DNA of 64,000 nucleotides from Zeus faber (GCA_960531495.1 CAUIJY010000083.1:67001-131000); one strand, 5' to 3'; numbered from the stretch's first letter, positions 33,385 to 47,526 are shown. Numbers and translations are program-made. Notes: generated from the letters alone by a model not told the origin.

Positions 33385-34941
33385 CCTAATCTAGCCTGTG
33401 CCTCGGAAAGCAGATTCTCCTTATAACCCATTATATGTATTATCTTACCAAATCTCTCTCCCCTTTCTTTCCTCCTCTTAAAGGCGTTAACATGGCGCAA
33501 GATAAGGTGTACAACAACTTCCAACTATTGATTAGAGTCTATTCTCATAAATTAACAACTATACAAAATAACTTAGCTTACAATTTTTTTTCTCTTTTTT
33601 CATTCTTTTTCTCACTCTCTTCCCCTTCTCTCAGGAAACTGAGAGAGCTGGGACGGTAGAGAATAGCCCGAACAGGCAGGAGGAGAATGCAGTCCGAACA
33701 GACGGCTCTCCTTCCCTCTACCTCCCTTCTACATATACTTCTCCTCCACTTCCCTCTCCTCTCCAACCCTAATCCTAAAACCCTGACCCTAACCCTAACC
33801 CTAACTCTAGCTCTAAACCTAACCCTAATGTTAACCCTAAGACTTAACCGTAAACCTAACCCTTAGCCTAACCCTAAACCTAAGCCTAGCCCTGGTTCTA
33901 AACCTAACCCTAACCCTAACGTTAACCCTAAGACCTAGCCCTAAACCTAACCCCAAACCTAACCCTAAACCTAACCCTTATCCTAACCCTAAAACCAAAT
34001 CCTAACCCTAACCATTGACGAATAGAGGTCGTACCCAAACTCAACAAAATCCAAGAACAAAAATATCCCACTGAAGAATAGAGGTCGTACCCAAACTCTA
34101 CAAAATCCAATTGAAAATGGAAGAAGTTTCCCAATGACAAACAGAGACGGAACTTACCTATACTCAACTAAATCTAAGAACATAGATATCCCATGGACAA
34201 ATAGAGGTCGTACCCAAACTCATCAAAATCCAACCAACAAGAGTAGAAATATTTCCTAAAATAAACCAATTGACCGGGGGACACACACCAGGGTCTTGAC
34301 GAAGCCCAGGTGGCCTGCCTCAAGGAGAGGGTGTATAGTTTGTTTAAAAGGCTGAAACACTCAATGATCCTGAGGTACACTACTGATGAATGTGTCCTAA
34401 ATTTCTAAAAGTAATCATATAAGAATGCGGAGAAAGAACAAATAAGGTGTTCTTAACCACTCTTAACAACAGGAAACAAAAAAACAAACAGGGTATTCTC
34501 AACCACTCTTAACAACTTGAAACAAAAAACAAATAAGGTGTTCTTAACCACTCTTAACAACTGGAAACAAAAAAACAAACAGGGTATTCTCAACCACAAA
34601 TATAAGACAAATTAATCTGGACCTATACTACTAAGAGGAAACAAGCATCCTTTTAAATGTAAGTCACCTTAAACCCTCGTTAGGGGACTTCTCCTTGAAG
34701 CCAGAATATGCCTATATTCTTTAACCCAAATGGGATAACTACAAAACATGAACCTAACACTCTACCTAACATAATACGGGATTGGAGAATCTTGATAACG
34801 TGCGACGGCCCGTGCATTACCTTTGGTCCCCTATACCAAACTGACCATGCTGGCCAGGGGGGAACATAGGAAAAGTACTCACCAATACATACCAGGCTAC
34901 CCAAACTGGGTAGACGGGATCATCAATACAGTACTCACCCA
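33385..34941 (+). repeat. Single R unit inside composite block copy 1
   Basis: An R unit of about 1557 bp read from Rt: block D about 33590-33765, Tdeg 33765-34015, F60 34016-34255 (three copies), B 34258-34430, F42 34440-34600, linker, and C 34748-34941. It carries AATAACTTAGC with only eight T, which shifts the frame that is open in R1685. It ends at core C against a telomeric tract. Confidence 0.93.
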
Positions 34942-34990
34942 CCCTAACCCTAACCCTAACCCTAACCCTAACCCTAACCCTAACCCTAAC
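34942..34990 (+). repeat. Interstitial telomeric tract, about 8 x CCCTAA
   Basis: Pure hexamers are flanked on the left by core C (CTCACCCA) and on the right by the middle of another core C (TGCCCTTGCTGG). The right junction can share AAC with the displaced sequence. Confidence 0.97.
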
Positions 34991-35786
34991 TGCCCTTGCT
35001 GGCCAGGGGGGAACATAGGAAAAGTACTCACCAATACATACCAGGCTACCCAAACTGGGTAGACGGGATCATCAATACAGTACTCAACCAACCTAACCTA
35101 GCCTGTGCCTCGGAAAGCAGATTCTCCTCATAACCCATTACATGTATTATCTTACCAAGACCGTACATTACCTTTGGTCCCCTATACCAAACTGCCCATG
35201 CTGGCCAGGGGGGAACATAGGAATATTACTCACCAATACATGCCAGGATACCCAACTGGGTAAACGGAATCATCAATACAGTACTCAACAAATCAAACAA
35301 GGTGATCTTAACCATTCGTAACAACTTGGAACAAAAACAAATAAGGTTTGTTTAACCACTCTTAAACCCATAACAAATGAACACCCAAAAAAAACAAATA
35401 GGGTGTTCTTAACCATCCATAACAACTTGAAACAAAAACCAACAAGGTGTATTTTGCCACGGTTAAACCCAGAACAAAAAAACAAACAAAACGTTCTTAA
35501 CCATCCGCAACAACCTGAACAGGAACCTAACTCTCTACCTAACATAATACGGGATTGGAGAATCTTGATAACGTGCGACGGCCCGTGCATTACCTTTGGT
35601 CCCCTATACCAAACTGCCCTTGCTGGCCAGGGGGGAACATAGGAAAAGTACTCACCAATACATACCAGGCTACCCAAACTGGGTAGACGGGATCATCAAT
35701 ACAGTACTCAACCAACCAAACTCACCAATACATACCAGGCTACCCAAACTGGGTAGACGGGATCATCAATACAGTACTCAACCAAC
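34991..35786 (+). repeat. Truncated C, Rt fragment, truncated C, F42, full C, C tail
   Basis: C lacking its first half (34991-35094), Rt fragment (35095-35159), C variant lacking its start (35160-35290), F42 (35291-35523), full C (35524-35718), and a tandem C tail (35719-35786). This is the same set of joins as at 32715-33384, so the two stretches are paralogous. Confidence 0.9.
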
Positions 35787-37395
35787 GTATCCCAATATAC
35801 TTGATATAACACTACCGGATTAATATAACCCACTACCACCTAGGACCAATTAGAATTTACGCCCGAACAAAATAACCCAAACAATTTAACTCACAAACCT
35901 TTTTTTCACTCTCTTCCCTTTCTCTCATGAAAATGAGAGAGTTGGGACGGTAGAGAACAGCCCGAACAGGCAGGAGGAGAATGCAGTCCGAACAGACGGC
36001 TCTCCTTCCCTCTACCTCCCTCCTACCTCCCTCTTGCTCCTTCTAAAAATAAACCTTATAATGAATTAATCTTCATAACAAACAAACTAACCGTAACCCG
36101 GAGTCTATCCCAATATACTTGATATAACATTACCGGATTAATATAACCCACTACCACCTAGGACCAATTAGAATTTACGCCCGAACAAAATAACCCAAAC
36201 AATTTAACTCACAAACCTTTTTTTCACTCTCTTCCCTTTCTCTCATGAAAATGAGAGAGTTGGGACGGTAGAGAACAGCCCGAACAGGCAGGAGGAGAAT
36301 GCAGTCCGAACAGACGGCTCTCCTTCCCTCTACCTCCCTCCTACCTCCCTCTTGCTCCTTCTAAAAATAAACCTTATAATGAATTAATCTTCATAACAAA
36401 CAAACTAACCGTAACCCGGAGTCTATCCCAATATACTTGATATAACATTACCGGATTAATATAACCCACTACCACCTAGGACCAATTAGAATTTACGCCC
36501 GAACAAAATAACCCAAACAATTTAACTCACAAACCTTTTTTTCACTCTCTTCCCTTTCTCTCATGAAAATGAGAGAGTTGGGACGGTAGAGAACAGCCCG
36601 AACAGGCAGGAGGAGAATGCAGTCCGAACAGACGGCTCTCCTTCCCTCTACCTCCCTCCTACCTCCCTCTTGCTCCTTCTAAAAATAAACCTTATAATGA
36701 ATTAATCTTCATAACAAACAAACTAACCGTAACCCGGAGTCTATCCCAATATACTTAATAAAACATTACCGGATTAATATAACCCACTACCACCTAGGAC
36801 CAATTAGAATTTATGCCCGAACAAAATAACCCAAACAATTTAACTCACAAACCTTTTTTTCACTCTCTTCCCTTTCTCTCATGAAAATGAGAGAGTTGGG
36901 ACGGTAGAGAACAGCCCGAACAGGCAGGAGGAGAATGCAGTCCGAACAGACGGCTCTCCTTCCCTCTACCTCCCTCCTACCTCCCTCTTGCTCCTTCTAA
37001 AAATAAACCTTATAATGAATTAATCTTCATAACAAACAAACTAACCGTAACCCGGTATCTATCCCAATATACTTGATATAACATTACCGGATTAATATAA
37101 CCCACTACCACCTAGGACCAATTAGAATTTATGCCCGAACAAAATAACCCAAACAATTTAACTCACAAACCTTTTTTTCACTCTCTTCCCTTTCTCTCAT
37201 GAAAATGAGAGAGTTGGGACGGTAGAGAACAGCCCGAACAGGCAGGAGGAGAATGCAGTCCGAACAGACGGCTCTCCTTCCCTCTACCTCCCTCCTACCT
37301 CCCTCTTGCTCCTTCTAAAAATAAACCTTATAATTAATTAATCTTCATAACAAACAAACTAACCGTAACCCGGAGTCTATCCCAATATACTTGGT
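35787..37395 (+). repeat. Tandem array of a 318-bp D' element, five copies
   Basis: CCCAATATAC recurs at 35791, 36109, 36427, 36745, 37063 and 37381, exactly 318 bp apart. Copies differ at single bases (TTACGCCC or TTATGCCC, GATATAACA or AATAAAACA). Each holds a D-type hairpin, for example arms 36238-36246 and 36251-36259 around GAAA, with a T-A closing pair, and the two CGAACA hairpins. Copy 0 at 18126 has only one element, so the array expanded after the blocks split. The pyrimidine tract ends in CAT instead of CAG, so no splice acceptor is possible at that point. Confidence 0.96.
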
Positions 37396-38195
37396 AAACC
37401 CTCAACACATTCCCAACCCTAACCCTAACCCTAACCCTAACCCCTAACCCTAACCCTAACCCTTAACATATTCCCAACCCTAACCCTAACCCAAACCCTA
37501 ACCCTAACCCTAACCCAAACCCTAAACCCTAACCCTAACCCTTAACACGAGTCCTTGAATCCAAACCTAACCCTAACCCTAACCCCTACCCTTAACACAT
37601 TCCTAACCCTAACCCTAACCCTAACCCTAACCCTATTAACCCTTACCCAATCCTGAATCCGGACCTAAACCCTAAACTTAACCCCTACCCTCAACACATT
37701 CCCAACCCTAACCCTAACCCTAACCCCAACCCCAACCTTAAGCTTAACTAACCCCAACCTAACTCTGAATCTAAACCTAACCCCAACCCCTACCCTAACC
37801 ATATTCCCCACCCTAACCCTAACCCTAACCCCTAACCCTAACCCTAACCCTAACCTAGCCCTAAACCTAACCCTAAAACTAACCCTAGCCCTGGTTCTAA
37901 ACCTAACCCTAACGTTAACCCTAAGACCTAGCCCTAAACCCGACCCTAAACCTAACCCTAGCGCTTAACCTAACCCTAAACCTAACCCTAAACTTAACCC
38001 TCAATCCAACCCTAAACTTAACCCTCAATCTAACCCTAAACTTAACCCTCAATCTAACCCTAAACTTAACCCTCAATCTAACCCTAAACCTAACCCTAAA
38101 CCTAACCCTAAACCTAACCCTAAACCTAGCCCTGAGCCTAACCTTAGACCTAACCCTAAACCTAACCTTAGCTCTAAAACCATCACTGTTACCCA
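37396..38195 (+). repeat. Degenerate telomeric region of composite block copy 1
   Basis: Same composition as 18412-19055 but about 150 bp longer. It includes an extra CTCAATCTAACCCTAAACTT period and an extra insert after CACGAGTCC. The CCCTAAACTTAA/CTCAATCTAA part has a regular ~24-bp period. Confidence 0.9.
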
Positions 38196-38461
38196 ATCTT
38201 TTTTATATATAAAAAAAACGTAACAAAAAAAACCCCACCCCTTTCCCCAACCCTAAAATCTCTAATTACTACAGATGTAGTTAAAATGAATAGTTATGTG
38301 GGAAGGTTTGTTTTTATATATATATATTTTTTTCATATATATTTTTTTATTATGTTTTTATTATATTTTTTTTATATATATTTTTTTATATATTTATAGA
38401 TTTTTTCTAAATTATTTATGTATTTATTTATTAGTTTTTTCTATTTATTTATATATTTATA
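38196..38461. repeat. AT-rich tract, copy 2
   Basis: The same as 26441-26720 with minor TA and T length differences. Because of these a 157-codon frame is open through the tract into island G. The first ~57 codons are Ile, Tyr and Phe from TA repeats and are not evidence of a gene. Confidence 0.88.
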
Positions 38462-38768
38462 TAATGACTACGGACATTCCAACACGGAGCGTTCTCCGTG
38501 CCCAGGTGTATAGCCCCACGCGTAGTGTGTGTAGTCAGCCGGATCCACCGAGAGTGATGGAGTGCCACTTTAATCGCGGCGCGAGTTTCGCTCGCGATGC
38601 CGATGGACTGCCTTTACTTCTCTTTGAGGGCCGGTTTTCTCGGCGGCGAGTTGCTCGCTGTCGACCGGATTGTTATGGACAGAAGTTGTCCACCCGGAGA
38701 TTATTTTGTTTTCCCGCTGTCATGTCATTACAAGCGCTACCGCTATCGCTCATGGTACCGTTTTTTTA
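38462..38768 (+). ncRNA. GC-rich island G, copy 2
   Basis: As copy 1 (offset 11741) with GTTATGG for GTTTTGG just before the GGACA hairpin. That change creates a stop in the 72-codon - strand frame but leaves all five helices intact. The poly-T end is kept. Confidence 0.38.
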
Positions 38769-39265
38769 AAAAAAACCTACAACATCCCCACGTTAATGAA
38801 ACACTTCCGCAATGTTTTTTCTGGTTAAAATAATTTCAGTAGGCTATTGAAAATTATTTAACATACAAAAACATAGTCAACTAATAAAATAGAGGAATTA
38901 TGGGATAATTATAGAGGACCAATCAGAGGATGAACATCATGCTAGAGACTCCCCTTCAGGAAGTAGCGGCCGTTCCTACCGAAAAAAACTGCTATGAACC
39001 ATGGGTACTTTTAATTTTAATTTCTTCATGCATTTTATTGCACGAAAAAATATTTATATGCCACCAATCGTTTAATGAAATTCTAAATATAATATTCAGG
39101 ACCCCAACTACATTATTAAAAACATAAAATCCCAGGAACCAGGAGGGTGAAAGACATAACCCGAGTAGACCCTATACGAAATTTAAGTGATAAAATAATG
39201 AAGACCTGGCTGGGGTAAGTGTTATCCAAGGTTTCTAGGTGTAAAACTAAAAAAACATAGATATA
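38769..39265. other. AT-rich spacer, copy 2
   Basis: As 27027-27525. Differences from copy 1 include the CTGCTA arm of the TAGCGG stem, CTTCATGC for CTTCACGC, and one fewer A near 39250. No gene is seen. Confidence 0.45.
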
Positions 39266-39407
39266 TTGGACAATTCCTGGAGTTGTGCGGTGTACGGGAC
39301 ACAGGAATTGTTCCTTTAAAAGTAGAATGCTGTTTTTACAGCAATTTAAATTTTCACACCCTTATTTCCTCATCCCCTGGTCCAAACTTAGGGACCAGGC
39401 CGTGGAT
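39266..39407 (+). ncRNA. E head hairpins, copy 2
   Basis: Identical to 27526-27667. The 12-bp bulged helix starts at 39268. Confidence 0.38.
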
Positions 39408-41718
39408 GCACCGGGACCTAGACCTTTTAGAACTAACTACCTATCTCCATCCTTTAACCCAACCTGTATAATAATACCTAGGAGATAACAGTAACCACTT
39501 ACTCTACTAGGTCTAATTTATCCTTACTCCCAAGACATACCCGTAATCAGATCTTATTATCCATTATAACCGAAGTAACCAAACTATCATCAAACAGACG
39601 ATAGCTTACCCAAGAAAATAACCAAAACCCGACCAACTTGAATAACGTTAGAACAACGGTATTTCAATTTAGCCAAACTCGACTACCTCGTCTAACAACA
39701 GCAGAAATGTACCTGGGATAAATTAAAAGGCAACGTATCCAAGCTCAACAAAGTCCAACCAATAATACCGGAGGCACCTTAAGAAAAAATAGTGATACAA
39801 ACTTACCCAAACTCAACAGAATCCTAGGACAGAAATATCTTACCGACAAAGAAAGACCGTACCCAAACTCAACAAAATCCGAATGACCATAGTAAGAACT
39901 ACCCAATGACAAAGACAGAACCTAACCAAAAAAAACTCAAAGTCTAAGGAAAAGAATATCCTACCAACGTATAAAGGTCGTACCCAAATGCAACGAAATC
40001 CAACGAACAAATTTTTTTTAAATAAAACCAATTGACCGGGGGACACACACCAGGGTCTTGATCAAACCCAGGTGGCCTGCCTCAAGGAGAGGGTGTATAG
40101 TTTGTTTAAAAGGCTGAAACACTCAATGATCCTGAGGTACACTACTGATGAATGTGTCCTAAATTCCTAAAAGTAATCATATGGAAATTCAGAGAAAAAA
40201 GAAACAGGGTGCGCTTAACCATCCGTAACAACTTGAAACAAAAAACAATAAGGTGTACCTAACCACGCTTAAACTCGTAATAAAAAACAAACAAGGTTTT
40301 CTTACCATCCGTAACAACTTTAAACAAGAAACTAACAAGGTGTACTTAACCACGCTTAAACCCGTAATAAGGAACAAACAAGGTGTTCTGAACCAATCCG
40401 TAAAAACTTGAAACAGAAACAAATAAGGTGTACCTAACCACGCTTAAACCCGTAACCAAAAAAACAAACAAGGTGATCTTAACCATTCGTAACAACTTGA
40501 AACAAAAACAAACAAGGTTTATTTAACCACGCTTAAACCCATAACAAATGAACACCCAAATAAAACAAATAGGGTGTTCTTAACCATCCATAAACAACTG
40601 GAAACAAAAACAAACAAGGTGTATTTAACCACGTTTAAACCCAGAACAAAAAACAAACAAAACGTTCTTAACCATCCGCAACAACTTGAACAGGAACCTA
40701 ACTCTCTACCTAACATAATACGGGATTGGAGAATCTTGATAACGTGCGACGGCCCGTGCATTACCTTTGGTCCCCTATACCAAACTGCCCATGCTGGCCA
40801 GGGGGGAACATAGGAATAGTACTCACCAATACATGCCAGGATACCCAACTGGGTAAACGGAATCATCTATACAGTACTCAACAAACCCAAATCAAAAAAC
40901 AATAAGGTGTACCTAACCACGCTTAAACTCGTAATAAAAAACAAACAAGGTTTTCTTACCATCCGTAACAACTTTAAACAAGAAACTAACAAGGTGTACT
41001 TAACCACGCTTAAACCCGTAATAAGGAACAAACAAGGTGTTCTGAACCAATCCGTAAAAACTTGTAACAGAAACAAATAAGGTGTACCTAACCACGCTTA
41101 AACCCGTAACCAAAAAAACAAACAAGGTGATCTTAACCATCCGTGACAACTTTAAACAAGAAACTAACAAGGTGTACTTAACCACGCTTAAACCCGTAAT
41201 AAGGAACAAACAAGGTGTTCTGAACCAATCCGTAAAAACTTGAAACAGAAACAAATAAGGTGTACCTAACCACGCTTAAACCCGTAACCAAAAAAACAAA
41301 CAAGGTGATCTTAACCATTCGTAACAACTTGAAACAAAAACAAACAAGGTTTATTTAACCACGCTTAAACCCATAACAAATGAACACCCAAATAAAACAA
41401 ATAGGGTGTTCTTAACCATCCATAAACAACTGGAAACAAAAACAAACAAGGTGTATTTAACCACGTTTACACCCAGAACAAAAAACAAACAAAACGTTCC
41501 TAACCATCCGCAACAACTTGAACAGGAACCTAACTCTCTACCTAACATAATACGGGATTGGAGAATCTTGATAACGTGCGACGGCCCGTGCATTACCTTT
41601 GGTCCCCTATACCAAACTGCCCTTGCTGGCCAGGGGGGAACATAGGAAAAGTACTCACCAATACATACCAGGCTACCCAAACTGGGTAGACGGGATCATC
41701 AATACAGTACTCAACCAA
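39408..41718 (+). repeat. E, F60, B, F42, C, F42, C of composite copy 2
   Basis: Exact offset of 11740 from 27668-29978: E to 39750, F60 type to 40024, core B 40025-40185, F42 40186-40693, variant C 40694-40886, F42 40887-41525, C 41526-41718. No differences from copy 1 were seen. Confidence 0.92.
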
Positions 41719-41850
41719 CCCCCCTTGCGTCCACTTGGACAGCACGCAGGGTGTGGTGGTCCAGGGCATCAGGACCTTGAACGTTGCCCAGTCTTCTATG
41801 GGGATTAGCCCCACCCATGCAACAGCACATTACACCACACACGGTTAATG
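41719..41850. ncRNA. GC-rich 130-bp island, second copy
   Basis: Identical to 29979-30110, with the outer GTGTGGTG/CACCACAC helix at 41751-41758 and 41833-41840. Because it is identical it adds no independent evidence for structure. Confidence 0.3.
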
Positions 41851-44800
41851 TTACTTGCCAAAAAAAACTAATTGGACACCCTTAAATTCTCACAAAAATC
41901 AGTTTTTGCCCTCATCCCCTGGTTCAAACTTATGGACCAGGCCGTGGACCTACCGTACCTTAGACCAATTATAACCAACTACCGTCCCCGACTCGACAGA
42001 TTGGTAAACGCTTAGATGATAATAGAAACCGCTTTGTCTACTAAATCTAAATTTATCTTTACTCCCGGAACCACCTGTTTCTTAGATTTTTTTAGCCACC
42101 ATAATCAAAGTAACCAATTATCAAACAAGTTACACCTTACCCAAGTAAATACCAAAACTTGACCAACCGGAATAAAGGGATAACAACAGCGTTTCAATAA
42201 TGCCTACTCGACTAATCTCATCTAAACGACAGCAAAAATAATCCTGGATTAGATTTTAAGGCGGCCGATGCAGACTCAACGAAGTCCAACCAATTATACC
42301 AGAGGCGCTTGAGAAAAAACGGAAACTTACCCAAACTCAACAAGGTCCTAGGATAGAAATATCCATCGACAAATAAAGAACGTACCCAAAAACTTAGAAA
42401 AGCCGAATAATCAAAGTAATAATTGCCCAAGGACAAATAAATTTTCTCAAAAAATTAATTAAAAAATAATAATTTTTTTAAGAAAAATTTATTTTTTTAA
42501 AAAAAATAATAAATAAATAAAAAACAACAACAGAAAAGATTCAAGAAATATCCTACCAACGTATAGAGCTCGTACCCAAAATCCGAGTAATAACCTTTTT
42601 TAAAAAAAAAAAAAAAAAAAAAAACCAATTGACCGAGGGACACACACCAGGGTCTTGATCAAACCCAGGTGGCCTGCCTCTAGGAGAGGGTGTATAGTTT
42701 GTTTAAAAGGCTGAAACACTCAATGATCCTGAGGTACACTACTGATGAATGTGTCCTAAATTCCTAAAAGTAATCATACGGAAATTAAGAGAAAGAAGAA
42801 ACAGGGTACACTTAACCATCCGTAACAACTTGAATCAAAAAACAATAAGGTGTACCTAACCACGCTTAAACTCGTAATAAAAAACAAACAAGGTTTTCGT
42901 ACCATCCGTAACAACTTTAAACAAGAAACTAACAAGGTGTACTTAACCACGCTTAAACCCGCAATAAGGAACAAACAAGGTGTTCTGAACCAATCCGTAA
43001 AAACTTGAAACAGAAACAAATAAGGTGTACCTAACCACGCTTAAACCCGTAACCAAAAAAACAAACAAGGCGATCTTAACCATCCGTAACAACTTTAAAC
43101 AAGAAACTAACAAGGTGTACTTAACCACGCTTAAACCCGTAATAAGGAACAAACAAGGTGTTCTGAACCAATCCGTAAAAACTTGAAACAGAAACAAATA
43201 AGGTGTACCTAACCATGCTTAAACCCGTAACCAAAAAAACAAACAAGGTGATCTTAACCATTCGTAACAACTTGAAACAAAAACAAACAAAGTTTATTTA
43301 ACCACGCTTAAACCCATAACAAATGAACACCCAAAGAAAACAAATAGGGTGTTCTTAACCATCCATAAACAACTGGAAACAAAAACAAACAAGGTGTATT
43401 TAACCACGTTTAAACCCAGAACAAAAAACAAACAAAACGTTCTTAACCATCCGCAACAACTTGAACAGGAACCTAACTCTCTACCTAACATAATACGGGA
43501 TTGGAGAATCTTGATAACGTGCGACGGCCCGTGCATTACCTTTGGTCCCCTATACCAAACTGCCCTTGCTGGCCAGGGGGGAACATAGGAAAAAGTACTC
43601 ACCAATACATACCAGGCTACCCAAACTGGGTAGACGGGATCATCAATACAGTACTCAACCAACCTAATAATAAAAAACAAACAAGGTTTTCTTACCATCC
43701 GTAACAACTTTAAACAAGAAACTAACAAGGTGTACTTAACCACGCTTAAACCCGTAATAAGGAACAAACAAGGTGTTCTGAACCAATCCGTAAAAACTTG
43801 AAACAGAAACAAATAAGGTGTACCTAACCACGCTTAAACCCGTAACCAAAAAAACAAACAAGGTGATCTTAACCATCCGTAACAACTTTAAACAAGAAAC
43901 TAACAAGGTGTACTTAACCACGCTTAAACCCGTAATAAGGAACAAACAAGGTGTTCTGAACCAATCCGTAAAAACTTGAAACAGAAACAAATAAGGTGTA
44001 CCTAACCACGCTTAAACCCGTAACCAAAAAAACAAACAAGGTGATCTTAACCATTCGTAACAACTTGAAACAAAAACAAACAAGGTTTATTTAACCACGC
44101 TTAAACCCATAACAAATGAACACCCAAATAAAACAAATAGGGTGTTCTTAACCATCCATAACAACTTGAAACAAAAACCAACAAGGTGTATTTTGCCACG
44201 GTTAAACCCAGAACAAAAAACAAACAAAACGTTCTTAACCATCCGCAACAACTTGAACAGGAACCTAACTCTCTACCTAACATAATACGGGATTGGAGAA
44301 TCTTGATAACGTGCGACGGCCCGTGCATTACCTTTGGTCCCCTATACCAAACTGCCCTTGCTGGCCAGGGGGGAACATGGGAAAAGTACTCACCAATACA
44401 TACCAGGCTACCCAAACGGGGTAGACGGGATCATCAATACAGTACTCAACCAACCTAACCTAGCCTGTGCCTCGGAAAGCAGATTCTCCTTATAACCCAT
44501 TACAGGTATTATCTTACCAAGACCGTGCATTACCTTTGGTCCCCTATACCAAACTTCCCATGCTGGCCAGGGGGGAACATAGGAATATTACTCACCAATA
44601 CATACCAGGATACCCAACTGGGTAAACGGAATCATCAATACAGTACTCAACAAATCAAACAAGGTGATCTTAACCATTCGTAACAACTTGGAACAAAAAC
44701 AAATAAGGTTTATTTAACCACTCTTAAACCCATAACAAATGAACACCCAAAAAAAACAAATAGTGTGTTCTTAACCATCCATAACAACTTGAAACAAAAA

Positions 44801-45124
44801 CCAACAAGGTGTATTTTGCCACGGTTAAACCCAGAACAAAAAAACAAACAAAATGTTCTTAACCATCCGCAACAACCTGAACAGGAACCTAACTCTCTAC
44901 CTAACATAATACGGGATTGGAGAATCTTGATAACGTGCGACGGCCCGTGCATTACCTTTGGTCCCCTATACCAAACTGCCCTTGCTGGCCAGGGGGGAAC
45001 ATAGGAAAAGTACTCACCAATACATACCAGGCTACCCAAACTGGGTAGACGGGATCATCAATACAGTACTCAACCAACCTACCCAAACTGGGTAGACGGG
45101 ATCATCAATACAGTACTCACCCAA
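41851..45124 (+). repeat. E', F60, B, F42 and C modules of composite copy 2
   Basis: Offset of 11740 from 30111-33384. E' to 42270, AT insert and poly-A to 42624, core B 42625-42770, F42 to 43468, C 43469-43662, F42, C 44261-44454, Rt fragment 44455-44519, truncated C 44520-44652, F42, C 44885-45077, C tail 45078-45124. Confidence 0.92.
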
Positions 45125-46681
45125 CCTAATCTAGCCTGTGCCTCGGAAAGCAGATTCTCCTTATAACCCATTATATGTATTATCTTACCAAATCTCTCTC
45201 CCCTTTCTTTCCTCCTCTTAAAGGCGTTAACATGGCGCAAGATAAGGTGTACAACAACTTCCAACTATTGATTAGAGTCTATTCTCATAAATTAACAACT
45301 ATACAAAATAACTTAGCTTACAATTTTTTTTCTCTTTTTTCATTCTTTTTCTCACTCTCTTCCCCTTCTCTCAGGAAACTGAGAGAGCTGGGACGGTAGA
45401 GAATAGCCCGAACAGGCAGGAGGAGAATGCAGTCCGAACAGACGGCTCTCCTTCCCTCTACCTCCCTTCTACATATACTTCTCCTCCACTTCCCTCTCCT
45501 CTCCAACCCTAATCCTAAAACCCTGACCCTAACCCTAACCCTAACTCTAGCTCTAAACCTAACCCTAATGTTAACCCTAAGACTTAACCGTAAACCTAAC
45601 CCTTAGCCTAACCCTAAACCTAAGCCTAGCCCTGGTTCTAAACCTAACCCTAACCCTAACGTTAACCCTAAGACCTAGCCCTAAACCTAACCCCAAACCT
45701 AACCCTAAACCTAACCCTTATCCTAACCCTAAAACCAAATCCTAACCCTAACCATTGACGAATAGAGGTCGTACCCAAACTCAACAAAATCCAAGAACAA
45801 AAATATCCCACTGAAGAATAGAGGTCGTACCCAAACTCTACAAAATCCAATTGAAAATGGAAGAAGTTTCCCAATGACAAACAGAGACGGAACTTACCTA
45901 TACTCAACTAAATCTAAGAACATAGATATCCCATGGACAAATAGAGGTCGTACCCAAACTCATCAAAATCCAACCAACAAGAGTAGAAATATTTCCTAAA
46001 ATAAACCAATTGACCGGGGGACACACACCAGGGTCTTGACGAAGCCCAGGTGGCCTGCCTCAAGGAGAGGGTGTATAGTTTGTTTAAAAGGCTGAAACAC
46101 TCAATGATCCTGAGGTACACTACTGATGAATGTGTCCTAAATTTCTAAAAGTAATCATATAAGAATGCGGAGAAAGAACAAATAAGGTGTTCTTAACCAC
46201 TCTTAACAACAGGAAACAAAAAAACAAACAGGGTATTCTCAACCACTCTTAACAACTTGAAACAAAAAACAAATAAGGTGTTCTTAACCACTCTTAACAA
46301 CTGGAAACAAAAAAACAAACAGGGTATTCTCAACCACAAATATAAGACAAATTAATCTGGACCTATACTACTAAGAGGAAACAAGCATCCTTTTAAATGT
46401 AAGTCACCTTAAACCCTCGTTAGGGGACTTCTCCTTGAAGCCAGAATATGCCTATATTCTTTAACCCAAATGGGATAACTACAAAACATGAACCTAACAC
46501 TCTACCTAACATAATACGGGATTGGAGAATCTTGATAACGTGCGACGGCCCGTGCATTACCTTTGGTCCCCTATACCAAACTGACCATGCTGGCCAGGGG
46601 GGAACATAGGAAAAGTACTCACCAATACATACCAGGCTACCCAAACTGGGTAGACGGGATCATCAATACAGTACTCACCCA
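45125..46681 (+). repeat. Single R unit inside composite copy 2
   Basis: A copy of 33385-34941. It has the same eight-T version of the pyrimidine tract and the same Tdeg variants (AACCGTAAACC). Confidence 0.93.
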
Positions 46682-46730
46682 CCCTAACCCTAACCCTAAC
46701 CCTAACCCTAACCCTAACCCTAACCCTAAC
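46682..46730 (+). repeat. Interstitial telomeric tract, about 8 x CCCTAA
   Basis: Duplicate of 34942-34990 with the same length, as expected from a recent block duplication. The two are one event in history, not two. Confidence 0.97.
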
Positions 46731-47526
46731 TGCCCTTGCTGGCCAGGGGGGAACATAGGAAAAGTACTCACCAATACATACCAGGCTACCCAAACTGGGT
46801 AGACGGGATCATCAATACAGTACTCAACCAACCTAACCTAGCCTGTGCCTCGGAAAGCAGATTCTCCTCATAACCCATTACATGTATTATCTTACCAAGA
46901 CCGTACATTACCTTTGGTCCCCTATACCAAACTGCCCATGCTGGCCAGGGGGGAACATAGGAATATTACTCACCAATACATGCCAGGATACCCAACTGGG
47001 TAAACGGAATCATCAATACAGTACTCAACAAATCAAACAAGGTGATCTTAACCATTCGTAACAACTTGGAACAAAAACAAATAAGGTTTGTTTAACCACT
47101 CTTAAACCCATAACAAATGAACACCCAAAAAAAACAAATAGGGTGTTCTTAACCATCCATAACAACTTGAAACAAAAACCAACAAGGTGTATTTTGCCAC
47201 GGTTAAACCCAGAACAAAAAAACAAACAAAACGTTCTTAACCATCCGCAACAACCTGAACAGGAACCTAACTCTCTACCTAACATAATACGGGATTGGAG
47301 AATCTTGATAACGTGCGACGGCCCGTGCATTACCTTTGGTCCCCTATACCAAACTGCCCTTGCTGGCCAGGGGGGAACATAGGAAAAGTACTCACCAATA
47401 CATACCAGGCTACCCAAACTGGGTAGACGGGATCATCAATACAGTACTCAACCAACCAAACTCACCAATACATACCAGGCTACCCAAACTGGGTAGACGG
47501 GATCATCAATACAGTACTCAACCAAC
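46731..47526 (+). repeat. Truncated C, Rt, truncated C, F42, C, C tail of composite copy 2
   Basis: Offset of 11740 from 34991-35786, with no difference seen. Confidence 0.9.

Noticed and set aside
34942-34990. End-to-end chromosome fusion
   Set aside because: All telomeric tracts have the same orientation. A simple fusion would give a head-to-head CCCTAA/TTAGGG switch, which is not seen.
38296-38769. 157-codon frame through the AT tract into island G
   Set aside because: The first third is translated TA repeats. The frame lacks its start or is shorter in copies 0 and 1, and changes between copies are mostly non-synonymous.
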